This document shows positions 1 through 10,600 of a stretch of 23,629 nt of DNA, piece by piece. The stretch's first letter is position 1; every line of letters starts with the position of its first letter. The position numbers were made by a program, and so were the translations under genes. The DNA comes from Apostichopus californicus. Taxonomy: Eukaryota > Echinodermata > Holothuroidea > Aspidochirotida > Stichopodidae. Where the stretch lies: contig JAIPMN010005862.1 in the NCBI GenBank assembly GCA_020650975.1, positions 1 to 23,629 of the forward strand, in the 5' to 3' direction. The notes below the pieces were generated by a model. That model saw only the letters and a list, made by a program, of their open reading frames with translations. It made no database searches and was not told the DNA's origin.

Positions 1-210
1 GGGGGGGGGGGGGTGGTATTACTACTGAATTTTCCTTGTAATTTTGTAGGTTGTCTTTATTTATTATTTATTTGTGGGTCTTTTGTTCTTCTACCTTTAG
101 TGTTATTGAGTTACTGTTATATTCCTTTATATTTGATTTTTTCCCCCTGTTACTCTTATGTAATTTGGCCTTTGGGCCACGATATGAGTTGCAATAAACT
201 ACTACTATGT
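1..210 (+). other. Possible 3' tail of a retroelement or transcript
   Basis: T-rich sequence ending TTTGGGCCACGATATGAGTT then GCAATAAACTACTACTA. A polyadenylation-like AATAAA (193-198) followed by a short ACT microsatellite is how many non-LTR retrotransposon 3' ends look, and the GGGCCA...GCAATAAA pattern resembles such tails from memory. No reverse transcriptase is visible. The 97-residue reading frame here is a low-complexity hydrophobic artefact. Confidence 0.25.
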
Positions 211-2071
211 ATATTGGTAACAAGAATAAACCATGTGGTCATATTGTTCGTCATTATTACTCCAATTGCAATGTTTCAATCAAATCAGAGAAAATGTAAA
301 ATGTAAACATTATGTTTGGTAAAGGGTGTAGAAAGACACTGCTGACGTGCTAGGACAGGGGCTTTACGGTGATAATATGACATCCGTCTCTTGTATGGCA
401 CCTAAAGTTTACCGTACTCGGGGAGTACAGTATATATTACACAACAGGGATTTTCCAGTCGTGTTACCAAAGACAAACGACATTCAAAAACAGAAAGACG
501 AGATTGCACTTTGACTCGAATCCAAACCAATGAGTTATATATTAGTGGCACTTATCAATTAACTTAAATTAAATGTTTGTGGTAAATGTATGCATGATGC
601 ATCCGTTTTGAGATAATGAAGTGATAAATTGTAACTCACGGAAAACTTATGTACATGTTAAGTCACCATGCATCACCGAAGACATCTGAGAGAGTTTGCA
701 AATGAAAACAATATAAATATTACAGAAGGAAGAGATTTATTTTTAAGAAGACAACAATGTACCATGGCAGACTACTAAACATGTTGCATTACTCGTTTGT
801 AGCTCACATTTATGATAGTAACTTGCACATTGTAGAGTATTAGAAACAGCTGGTCAACTTCATTGTTTAGCGACTGATTATAAAAAAAAGACTTTAAGCA
901 TTTGATTGGGAGGAGGGGGGGGGGGGGTTACATATTTTTAGAGAGGTCATCAAAGCTTTTTTCTTTTCCAACTTGACAATTTTGCAAGAGTGCATATATA
1001 TACCTGTATCCACTTGGCGGACAATCTGATACGTCAAAAATAGTCAGAAAGTACAGAGAAAAATTTGTTGGGAAGGTCTATCCAAAATCGTTTTGCAGAT
1101 GTAATTTGAGTTGGTTTTGAGCTATTCCAAGCACCTGCATCATCAACCTATACACAGCAATATCGGCATGTTTGTCGGTTGTTTCATTATTGTGAGGTAC
1201 TGTATCTTTCAGTTAAAATATGCAACAAAAAAATCGAAGATCCTTCACTGGGTTTTAACGTTTTGTAGACTTAATTTGCCATAAAAATGTTCAAGAAAAT
1301 GTTTTACCTAAACTTGACTGACTTTGCAGTGTATATCAGTCTTTTTCATTCACTGAGCATTTGGCTATATGGTTCCATATGAATATTAACCCCTCCCTAT
1401 CAATCCGGTAGCCAGGCTGGGGCCACACCCCCTCCAGTTTCAGACTAGTGTTTTCCCACCCCATCTCTTAATCTGTCCCACCATCACGTGAACAAAACCT
1501 TCACAAGTAAACAGCACATGAGTATTGTGGTCCTCCTTTAATTATTGGTGCCAAGGTTCCATAAAATGTTCACTACGAGTACCTGCAGGCTGCACGCCAG
1601 GGTCCCAAACATTTCTGCAAAGCCGTCTCCCCTGCATTTCGCTCTAATAAAACTTAGCATGCAGATGAACGATATAGACGGGCTGAGCTGTACACCGCGG
1701 CGAGGGCAGGTTATGAATTATTCATATATGTGATATCAAGTATGATATTAATATATCATTGCTTCACTGCACTCTCTACACGACCAGTGGCAGTACGTCA
1801 TCAGATCATGTGTAGTATCTGTTCCCTTTCGAGGGGAATGGTGATGCACACCTGATGATGATCACACAGTCACAGTCCTGTTGCAAGGGTCTGGGGATGA
1901 GAGCGGATCAGTCGTTTGGTAGTTTGGTTTCCGTGCCCAGGTTCTTTCCTGAGCGACTTTTCCTTCAACAACAAAAAGCACGTCATCAGAGATAACCTCA
2001 CTAAGGCTACATGTTTAGTAGTACAGTCGAACGAGTAGTGTAATGCGTGTAGTTGAGTGTCAGTGTCGATG

Positions 2072-2103
<32 letters not shown>

Positions 2104-2328
2104 TACAACTATAGCAAATTTTGATGATATTTTTCTCACTCAGTACAGTTGAATAGATAGGGGTTGACACTGCGTTGCCGGTTTGAATTTAGCTGGGAAA
2201 GGGAGGGAAAGACAATTGTAAGAGATCTGATAGTGGGGGCAAAATTCAAGATTGCTTCAAAATGAAGATTTGGCAAAGAGATGTATTTCTCTGTAAAGGA
2301 ATCGAGATCGGGGGGGGGGGGGGGTACA
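211..2328. other. Non-coding left flank
   Basis: No gene recognised on either strand. It holds G runs at 915-927 (13 G) and 2310-2324 (15 G), the (TA)n microsatellite, and scattered CpGs more frequent than in the aldolase introns. Short frames (for example 1545-1733) show no family resemblance. Confidence 0.6.
2070..2106. repeat. (TA)n microsatellite
   Basis: About 37 bp of alternating TA interrupted once by G. Confidence 0.95.
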
Positions 2329-2336
2329 TCAGTACA
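2329..2336. repeat. Left target-site duplication TCAGTACA
   Basis: Exact 8-bp match to 2673-2680 on the other side of the hAT-type element. It directly follows a 15-base G run. Confidence 0.85.
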
Positions 2337-2672
2337 CAAGGGCGTAGGAACCGGTGGGGCTGGGGGGCGCCAGCCCCCCCAGTGAAAAATATGGTGGGGC
2401 GGAAGTATCATTCCGCCCCCCCGCTCCGCAAGTCAGAAAACCCCTTTTTCATTTCCAAATGAGAAAAAAATCTCATTTGGAGCACCAAATTGCATCTAAG
2501 GCCAGGTGAAAATGCAAAATTATTTACAAAATGGTGTTGAAGTGTGCTATATTGCACCAATTTGCATCTGAGGCCACCTGGAAATGCAAAAAAATTCCAA
2601 AAAAAGACCCCTCTCCCAGGCCGGCCATCAGTCTTCAGCCCCCCCACTCTAAAGTACCTTCCTACGCCACTG
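2337..2672. mobile_element. Non-autonomous hAT-type DNA transposon (MITE), 336 bp
   Basis: Seen: the left end reads CAAGGGCGTAGGAACC and the right end, reverse-complemented, reads CAGTGGCGTAGGAAGG, so the terminal inverted repeats share CA..GGCGTAGGAA. The element is flanked by an identical 8-bp duplication TCAGTACA at 2329-2336 and 2673-2680. Eight-bp duplications and CAGTGGCG-like ends are characteristic of the hAT superfamily. Inside are GC-rich self-complementary segments (GGGGCGGAA at 2396 pairing with 2411-2419), a CCAAATGAG/CTCATTTGG inverted repeat near 2455-2480, and two diverged copies of a ~45-bp segment starting GCACCAA (about 2481 and 2553). It has no transposase and must have moved in trans. 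Reading frames crossing it are fortuitous. Confidence 0.85.
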
Positions 2673-2680
2673 TCAGTACA
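2673..2680. repeat. Right target-site duplication TCAGTACA
   Basis: Exact 8-bp match to 2329-2336, marking the right insertion boundary of the hAT-type element. Confidence 0.85.
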
Positions 2681-3699
2681 TCAAGTTCTGAAGCCATTAC
2701 TGAAGGTGAGTAGAGGTGGCCAGTTTATTGATCCACAGGCAGTGAGGAACTTGAATTATCTCGCCATTTTAACATATGATCATCTCAGGGAAGAGAGGAA
2801 TATGAAACACTTTAAGGGACTCCCATCCCCATCTGTGTCATTGTCTGGTGCAGGCAATTGTGTACCAGCCTACATGATCTCAAACATGAGACAGATGGTT
2901 TCATGTCTTTAGCAAACAGTGAGATATACTATAAGGACTATAATATCACACATACGTTTGGGTCAATGCTTTCATGACTTTTTCCCCCCCACAACTTTAT
3001 ACATATACATTGATGTCTGTATATAATATTACTGTATCCAATCGGTAACCTGAGCAGAAGAATAGTCACTGGGGCATCCCCATTCTGCGAATGAATGCTC
3101 TCAAGCATGTGCAGCTTTAGACATCCATTATTCAGAAGTTTAATCATGCAATATAAATGAATAATTGGTATTCTTCCTTCGCTGTACTGCGAAAAGAAAT
3201 TCGCTTCCAGGAAGGACATTCGATGACATTGGTATTACACTCAGGGTTTCCTCCTGTGTCAATTAAAGTCTCGAGCAAATGCAAGAGCGGGAGGGGGGGT
3301 TCAAAGGCCAAAAACAGGTATGAAGGAGGACCTTATGTATGTTTACTATGTATGTTCACAATAATTTACTACATTTAAGACAACTGTTTGTTAACAGCCC
3401 CATCTCAATATCTTGCCTCTAACTGAAGGAATGGTTGACTGTATATAACAATACATAAAAACTATTTCAGGAGTAAAACTCTCATCATGAACATAAAAGT
3501 AAACTATGAGACAGACAATAGAGAACCAATACTCTTTAAAGTTAACTATATTTATTCACCATAGACTGATAATCAAAGACAGTTTGCAGAAGCATTTTCC
3601 TCGGATTAATTTATTGACAAGTACTCAAAACAAGAAAGCATCTTCCACTCCCCAACTCTCCAAAATAATTGAATTCTCCTTTTCTCCACATAAACGTTC
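2681..3699. other. Non-coding stretch between hAT element and aldolase 3' end
   Basis: AT-rich, with no recognised gene or repeat. A donor-like GAAG|GTGAGT at about 2706 and an open frame to 2912 are present, but the peptide matches nothing I know. Candidate poly(A) signals for aldolase fall near its right end. Confidence 0.6.
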
Positions 3700-3734
3700 T
3701 TTCTATTATTCCTCATGTATAACATATGTTTATT
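3551..3734 (-). terminator. Candidate poly(A) signals for aldolase
   Basis: Minus-strand AATAAA hexamers (TTTATT on the plus strand) occur at 3734-3729, 3615-3610 and 3556-3551. The first is followed in transcript orientation by T/G-containing sequence, which would suit a downstream element. Hexamers are common in AT-rich DNA, so their order is the only argument for choosing the first. Confidence 0.35.
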
Positions 3735-4558
3735 CATAAAGAGGTTTGACCATATTCATTCTGAATATTCATAAATCATAGTAGGAAACAAACATAATTT
3801 CTGTACAATAATGTCACCACATTGCTATCTATCATTTATACTTGGAAAATGGCAGCAAATTGGATATAGTGATGCAATCAGGCAGAAAGCTTTCCAATTA
3901 TGCATAAACAGTGTGGATTAATGAAAGCACATCACTCTTAATAATAGAAAACTGACATGAATATGTAGATCAGGTCTTATTGCGTTGAACCTGATTGGTA
4001 CATTTAACAGTTGTAAAATCAAAATGCAGCTTTCCTTAGGAGCAGTTGAGTTGTTGCTTCCAGGAATTTTTTCTTTGCTATTCTTTCTCATTCAACATAA
4101 AATCATGCATATTCATGTCTGGTTTCCATAGAAACTGCTGCATATTTAAGCAACATAGACACAGTACTGACACTACTACTACTACTACCAGGAATAAAGT
4201 CTACACATTCAAAGTTTTAACAACCATTTGTAAATTTGATGGAAGAAGTAGAACTGCAAACCAAAGGAAGTTAGGACAGTTGGTCAACTGAACCTATTGC
4301 ATGGACACAAACATGATCTTTGACCTCCACAGTGAATTTTATCTGTTGAATTGTCCACATCCATCAGTCTCATAGAGATGTAAGTTAAGGTGATCATAAT
4401 TATTACAAAACTACATCCGCCACCATAAAAAAGAAAATTTATCATCCAAAACTGAAAAGAAAGTTGTTTAGAAATCATCAAACTGGACAGAGGGAGACAT
4501 ACTGATTCTTTGAATTGAACAAGGGCTATGTATGTTTTACATTGGGTTGATGATTTTG
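3700..4558 (-). other. Probable aldolase 3' UTR
   Basis: This stretch lies immediately downstream of the stop and is AT-rich, with no convincing ORF and no recognised repeat apart from an (ACT)6 run near 4172-4189. The first canonical AATAAA on the minus strand after the stop is at 3734-3729. That would give a 3' UTR of roughly 840 nt. The true end is inferred, not seen. Confidence 0.4.
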
Positions 4559-4651
4559 TTAGTAGGCGTGGTTGGAGATGTACAGCGAATCTGCAGTGGC
4601 AGCCCCTGCAACACCACCCTCATATTTACCCACAGCAGCCTGTCCATTAGC
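4559..4651 (-). CDS. ALDO: Aldolase terminal coding exon, residues 337-366 and stop
   Basis: 93 nt, 30 codons and TAA. It starts [13 protein letters not shown] and ends [10 protein letters not shown]. The flexible C-terminal tail with its final Tyr modulates turnover in class I aldolases. The acceptor is TCTTTTCAG|GCTAAT. It has about three residues fewer than expected between the KRAT junction and the end relative to rabbit numbering, which is within family variation. I searched for a second copy of the exon (the alternative C-terminal exons seen in Drosophila aldolase) and found none. Confidence 0.95.
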   Translation of the reverse strand, partial: ANGQAAVGKYEGGVAGAATADSLYISNHAY

Positions 4652-7600
4652 CTGAAAAGATTAAAAACAAAATGAAATCATGTTTCAATATTCATCTCTT
4701 GATATTATGTAAAGTATCACTGTTAGACCTAAGATGTTGGAGATGACTCAGTCATTTTCACATAAGTAGTGTGTACACAATAAGTATTGTGTACACAATA
4801 AGTAGTGTGTACACAATAAGTATTGTGTACATGTGTATTGTGTGCGATGTTGCCTTCAGTTTTAATATATCAATAGAATATACTTTATACCTGGTCTGCT
4901 CCAAACTCATTAAGCTTCTAACATTACATTTTATTCAAGTAGAAATAATCCAAAATTGGACTGAATTGACATAGAGTATTTACCAACACATACATCTCAA
5001 CAATTAGTTATATTACATAAAATTTGCGCCTCTCCCAACAAAAAAATGATGTTACAAGCTGGAAATCACCTAACACTGGATGACTTCTATGTAAGTAATA
5101 ATGCTATTTGTATTTACATCTGCTAAAACAGAACAGAAGGCCTAGGATAAGTGGAAGCTCAATGTGTCCCTCAAAGGGTCTACCAACAGACAAAATGTGA
5201 ACACAAAAGGATAAGGGGGACTTCAGAGGTTCTGCTACCACAAATATGAGAATCTCAAGGGACTGCCAGAAACAAGAAGACTTCAAATGGCAAAGAATAT
5301 CATGGATACAGTTTTGATTCCTTAATACCAGCTATGATTGATAAAAAGATTGTATTTTGAGAATTAAGTTTGCATATTTGTTGCCGGTTTCGTTACAAAA
5401 TATTTAACACACATAGTACTTGCTATTTGCTAGACTTTGTTGTCAGTATAGCCAGCTTATGGTAGCATAGATTATTTCCGTAAATGAGAAAATTGAAGGA
5501 AATGTTTTCATTTTGGTTCTGGTAATCAGAGGAGGCCGTAACAATTCTTAGTTAGGATACGCTAATGTTTTTTCTATATGAATCAGTTTTATTCATCACT
5601 TGATGTCATCTTTTTACATTCCTGCGAACAAGTTTTTGATTCAGTCCAATTATACATTTTTGATAAGACTTACAGCCTAAGTGTTCAACGTAGTTGGCCA
5701 AACAGAGTAACCAATCATACAACAGAAGTAACAGGAAGAATAGGCTAGTTTTTTTCCCGAAGAAATTGCTAGCACAGTTTCATGCATATCAGTTTGAACA
5801 TTCATTTAAGAAATTCAGAATACTACTGCAAAATAAGGCAATGGTTTTGACCCATAATAACCATATGAAATGTCAGAAATGTTTGTAACATAAATTGTGA
5901 CAAAAAGGTTTTAAGGTTATGATGTGTACACAGTCACATTATGCTGGGTACAAACTTTAACGTGATGAATTGTACAGTCACATTATGCTGGGTGCAAACT
6001 TTAACGTTATGATGTGTATAGTCACATTATGCTGGGAACAAATTTTAACAATATGATGTGTACACAGTCACATTATGCTGGGTACAAACTATCTACGCAC
6101 TTTAAGAAGGGCAGTCTGGAAGCAAATTTGGATTGTGTTTCTGTTTCTATATGAGTATGGAAGATACAACAATGTTAACAAATATTTGACAGGCTTCCTC
6201 AAGATGTTTTGGGGCTACAACAATCTCAGGACAAATAGCCTGATGGGCTACTTCTGAATACGGGGGACCTCACAGGGTACTTCCTTACCGTTGCTCTCTT
6301 CAAGAATTCTTTTTGGGCTGCTGGAACATTCTCAGGTTTGCCTCCCCATGCCTTCAAGACACTGGCCTGGAGAGCCCTGCCATAAGAAAATGTCAGGGCC
6401 CACGGTTTCTTGCCTTGATGTTTGTTGATAGCATCCAGGTTTACGGATGCATCCTCTTCACTCTGACCTCCAGAGAGGAAGGTGATTCCTTGAAGAACAA
6501 TGTGAAGAGAACAATGTAGACATGCAGAGACAACAAAGAGATAATAGCTAGAGCAACTTATCCATATATACAGGCACAATCATCACCAGTGAAGTCATGA
6601 GTGTTGCTGATGGAGGGCCTTATCCAGCTTGGGAGTAGGAGAAGAAGCAGGAATAGATTTAAAGCAGCACACTGTAGTTTACAGCTGGACAACCATAGTA
6701 AAGCAGTGAACTAACCCTGTGGCCTTTGGTCAACCATAGTGTAGCAGTGGATCAACCCTGTGGCCATTGATCAACCATAGTCTAGCAGTCAATAAACCCT
6801 GTGGCCATTGATCAACCATAATGTAGCAGTCAATAAACCCTGTGGCCAGTCATCAACCATAGTGTAGCAGTGGATCAACCCTGTGGCTATTGATCGACCA
6901 TAGTGTAGCAGTCAATTAACCCTGTGGCCATTGATTAACCATAGTGCAGCAGTTAATAAACCCTGTGGCCATTCATCAACCATAGTGTAGCAGTGGATCA
7001 ACCCTGTGGCCATTCATCAACCATAGTGTAGCAGTCAATAAACCCTGTGGCCATTGATCGACCATAGTGTAGCTGTCAATAAACCCTGTGGCCATTGATC
7101 AACCATAGTGTAGCAGTCAATTAACCCTGTGGCCATTGATCACCCATAGTGTAGCAGTCAATAAACCCTGTGGCCATTGATTAACCATAGTGCAGCAGTT
7201 AATAAACCCTGTGGCCAGTCATCAACCATAGTGTAGCAGTCAATTAACCCTGTGGCCATTGATCAACCAAAGTGTAGCAGTGAATTAACCCAGTAGCCAT
7301 TCCTCAACCATAGTGTAGCAGTTAATAAACCCTGTGGCCATTGATCAACCATAGTGTAGCAGTCAATAAACCCTGTGGCCATTGATCAACCATAGTGTAG
7401 CGGTCAATAAACCCTGTGGCCATTGATTAACCATAGTAAAGCAGTCAATTGACCCTGTGGCCATTGATCAACCATAGTGTAGCAGTGAATTAACCCAGTG
7501 GCCATTCCTCAACCATAGTGTAGCAGTCAATTAACCCTGTGGCCATTGATCAACCATAGTGTACCAGTCAATAAACCCTGTGGCCATTGATTAACCATAG

Positions 7601-10600
7601 TGCAGCAGTTAATAAACCCTGTGGCCATTGATCAACCATAGTGTAGCAGTCAATTAACCCTGTGGCCATTGATCAACCATAGTGTAGCAGTGAATTAACC
7701 CAGTGGCCATTCCTCAACCATAGTGTAGCAGTTAATAAACCCTGTGGCCATTGATCAACCATAGTGTAGCAGTCAATAAACCCTGTGGCCATTGATCAAC
7801 CATAGTGTAGCAGTCAATACACCCTGTGGTTAAGTCATATATGATTAGCTGATCATCAGCCCTACCACTAGATGGCAAAATCTACCACTTCTATCCAGAG
7901 TTGTAATACTAAGTAGTATTGTTGGCTAAGAGTTGTTGATTGAAAACTAAAGGCTCAGAAAGGTTTGGATTGCTGACACTGTGCAAATGTGACATTAATA
8001 CAAGTAACTAACATGACATGTTGTGCACATACATTGACATGACAAAAAACCAGCCGACTTCTTTAAATTCTCAAATTGTTGTAATCATTACCAGGTACTG
8101 CTGGTGGTACAGTTCTGCTTAGGGCTCTGACTGTAGCCAAAGCTATGTCCTGTGGGCTGTACTTCTTAGAGCAGCTGTGTCCTGCAGTAGCCATGTTTGG
8201 CTTCAAGAGGGTTCCCTCCAAGAAAACATGGTGTTCTACAAGGGCTCTGTAGGTGTATGAAAGAACCTGAAAAGAAACAAAAAAACTTCAAAGAATAAAA
8301 TCATATCGGGAAATTATAAATTATATCAATACTTCATATTAACTGGGTAGCAACAGTGTCCCGTATTATAATGCTATGTCTACACTGTTGTTATGCTTTG
8401 ATCACATGTAAATCATAGGCCTTCAAGCAAAGTCCCATAAGGTATATACATGTCCCCACAATTGATGAGTTTCTTCAGTGTGGATTTTCTACTCAGTACC
8501 AATAGTGTAAAAGCTGATTTGTAGCCACTACTTACTACATTCATTGCTCCACTGTACCTTTCTTACAGCAATTTCTCTATAAATATTACAGCATCCTTAA
8601 CAACTACAAAATGCAAAAAAATATCTATTGAAACTGATGAGGTCGGTGTAAGTTCAACATTACACAGTTAACTCAGTAGCTTGCCAATGGTGACAATAGC
8701 AATGCTAAAGATAGTCCTACTTAAAAGTAGTACTAACAGGATGCATTGATAAAGCTTGATTTCTTGTTGGTACTTGAAAGATAGTCCTACTTGAAAGTAG
8801 TACTATCATGATGCATTGAAAAAGCTTGATTTCTTGTTGGTGCTTGTAATATTCATAACACAGAAAGACTTTTCCTACATCAGTTGGTAATACGGGGCCC
8901 AAGTAATTGAGAGGTGTGAGAGTAAGGGTGTGGGGGGGGGGGCATGGTTCCATTTACTCACCTCTTCTGTCACTCTTTGAGCTCTCTCCAAGTCATGTTC
9001 TCCATCTGGGAGGACCTCAGGTTCAACAATGGGTACCAAGCCATTCTACAGAAGAAAGACAGAAGTTAGAACATTATCACTAGTTAATGTAGAACTGGAG
9101 TCACTTTATGGAAGTGAAAATGAAACATCAGTTTAGAGGTGAAGAAGATATTGACACACTCCCCTGGCACTATAAAGAAGTTACGGACATGTTCCCTTTT
9201 AACTACAAATTAAGTGTTGTTTCTAAGATTGACACAAAAAAAACATTCAAATGAACAGAAAATATGACAGGGACATTAATGCATTCAATTGAACAGGAAA
9301 TATGTCAGCGACATTAAAGCATTCAATAGAACAGGAAATATGACAGGGACATTAATGCATTCAATAGAACAGGAAATATGACAGGGACATTAATGCATTC
9401 AATTGAACAGAAAATATGACAGGGACATTAATGCATTCAATAGAACAGGAAATATGACAGGGACATTAATGCATTCAATTGAACAGGAAATATGTCAGCG
9501 ACATTAAAGCATTCAATAGAATAGGAAATATGACAGGGACATTAATGCATTCAATTGAACAGGAAATATGACAGGGACATTAATGCATTCAATAGAACAG
9601 GAAATATGTCAGTGACATTACTGCATTCAATAGAACAGGAAATATGAGTGAAATTTTTCATGTCTTGATGTATAACATTTGATAAACTTGGTTTGTACAG
9701 ACAACACAGTTGACAAACAATCCTGAAATCTAGCAATCCAATTCAATGTAATTCTTCAAATGAATTACTGAACAGCAAAGGTTTTCCAGAATGGTTTAAA
9801 GGAATAAATTAGCAATAATTCCCACTCAGGGTTATTCCATATTTTGGCCACATTTGATAGTTTTTCTGCTATCTTTCTGGTTGGTAACAACATTACCATA
9901 ACCATCTGTGATATCAGCTGACTTACCTGCTGACAGATGGAGGCGTAGCGGGCCAATACGTTAGCATTTTCTTTCATTGCTAGAGCTGATGGGGTGTGTT
10001 CAGAGATCTTCAGGACGCACCGCCACTTGGCAAAGTCGGCACCAGCAGCCTTGTATTCCTTGCACCTGTCAGCGAGACCATCCAGACCTTGTGTTGTGCA
10101 TTCATTGTTGAGGGTGCCAGCCAGAGGAACCACGCCCTTGTCCACCTAACAAAATAATTGAAATGGTACAACATTAGTGTACACTCCAACATGTTAAGAA
10201 CATGCCGATGTATTTGTACGTCTATTATTCATCTTGCAGGGTTTTGGTTTTATCTTAGAAACTAAAGCACCGAGCCTTATTGTCCTCATTTTCTGTCCAC
10301 CGCCTTATGTGACCAGTGACATAGACTGCCTAGAGCTAGACACTGGCATCAAAGTACATCATGTGACGTAGATCATACAATACAGTACTTGTACAGACAG
10401 TAATGTTCTCAACTCTACATATTTAAGTGTTTAAATAGAAGAAAATACTAGAACTTGCTTAATCCTACAAACTACTGAACACAAATCCCACAACATTAAA
10501 GAGCTACAACCACTCTCACATCAGTTCAGAAATATTGCAAACAATTTACAAGATCTCTCCTAAATATATAATACATACACGATAATACACAACAGCAACA

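Noticed and set aside
13..306. 97-residue hydrophobic frame at the left edge
   Set aside because: It arises from T-rich sequence that translates to Leu/Phe/Tyr. It looks like a 3' untranslated tail and has no recognisable domain.
500..530. tRNA B-box-like CTCGAATCC
   Set aside because: It lacks the GGTTC context, no A box lies at the right distance and no cloverleaf forms around it.
1380..1480. GTAGCCAGGCTGGGGCCAC segment as another DNA transposon end
   Set aside because: It resembles C/G-rich transposon ends, but I found no matching inverted end or flanking duplication.
2136..2912. Overlapping open frames on both strands across 2136-2912
   Set aside because: They cross the hAT-type element and its GC-rich hairpins. 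Peptides are proline/glycine-rich or low-complexity with no family resemblance.
4652..6288. Alternative C-terminal aldolase exon as in Drosophila
   Set aside because: I found no second sequence encoding a SNHAY-like or Tyr-ending tail in intron 6 or downstream of 4559.
6691..7829. CRISPR array (38-41-bp repeats at 6691-7829, 9245-9647, 13146-13882)
   Set aside because: Units abut directly with no unique spacers, the host is a eukaryote and no cas genes are present. These are minisatellites.
8717..10192. Minus-strand frames at 8717-8953, 9551-9736 and 10010-10192
   Set aside because: They are intronic or shifted-frame readings over the aldolase exons, the 70-bp duplication and the 38-bp array.
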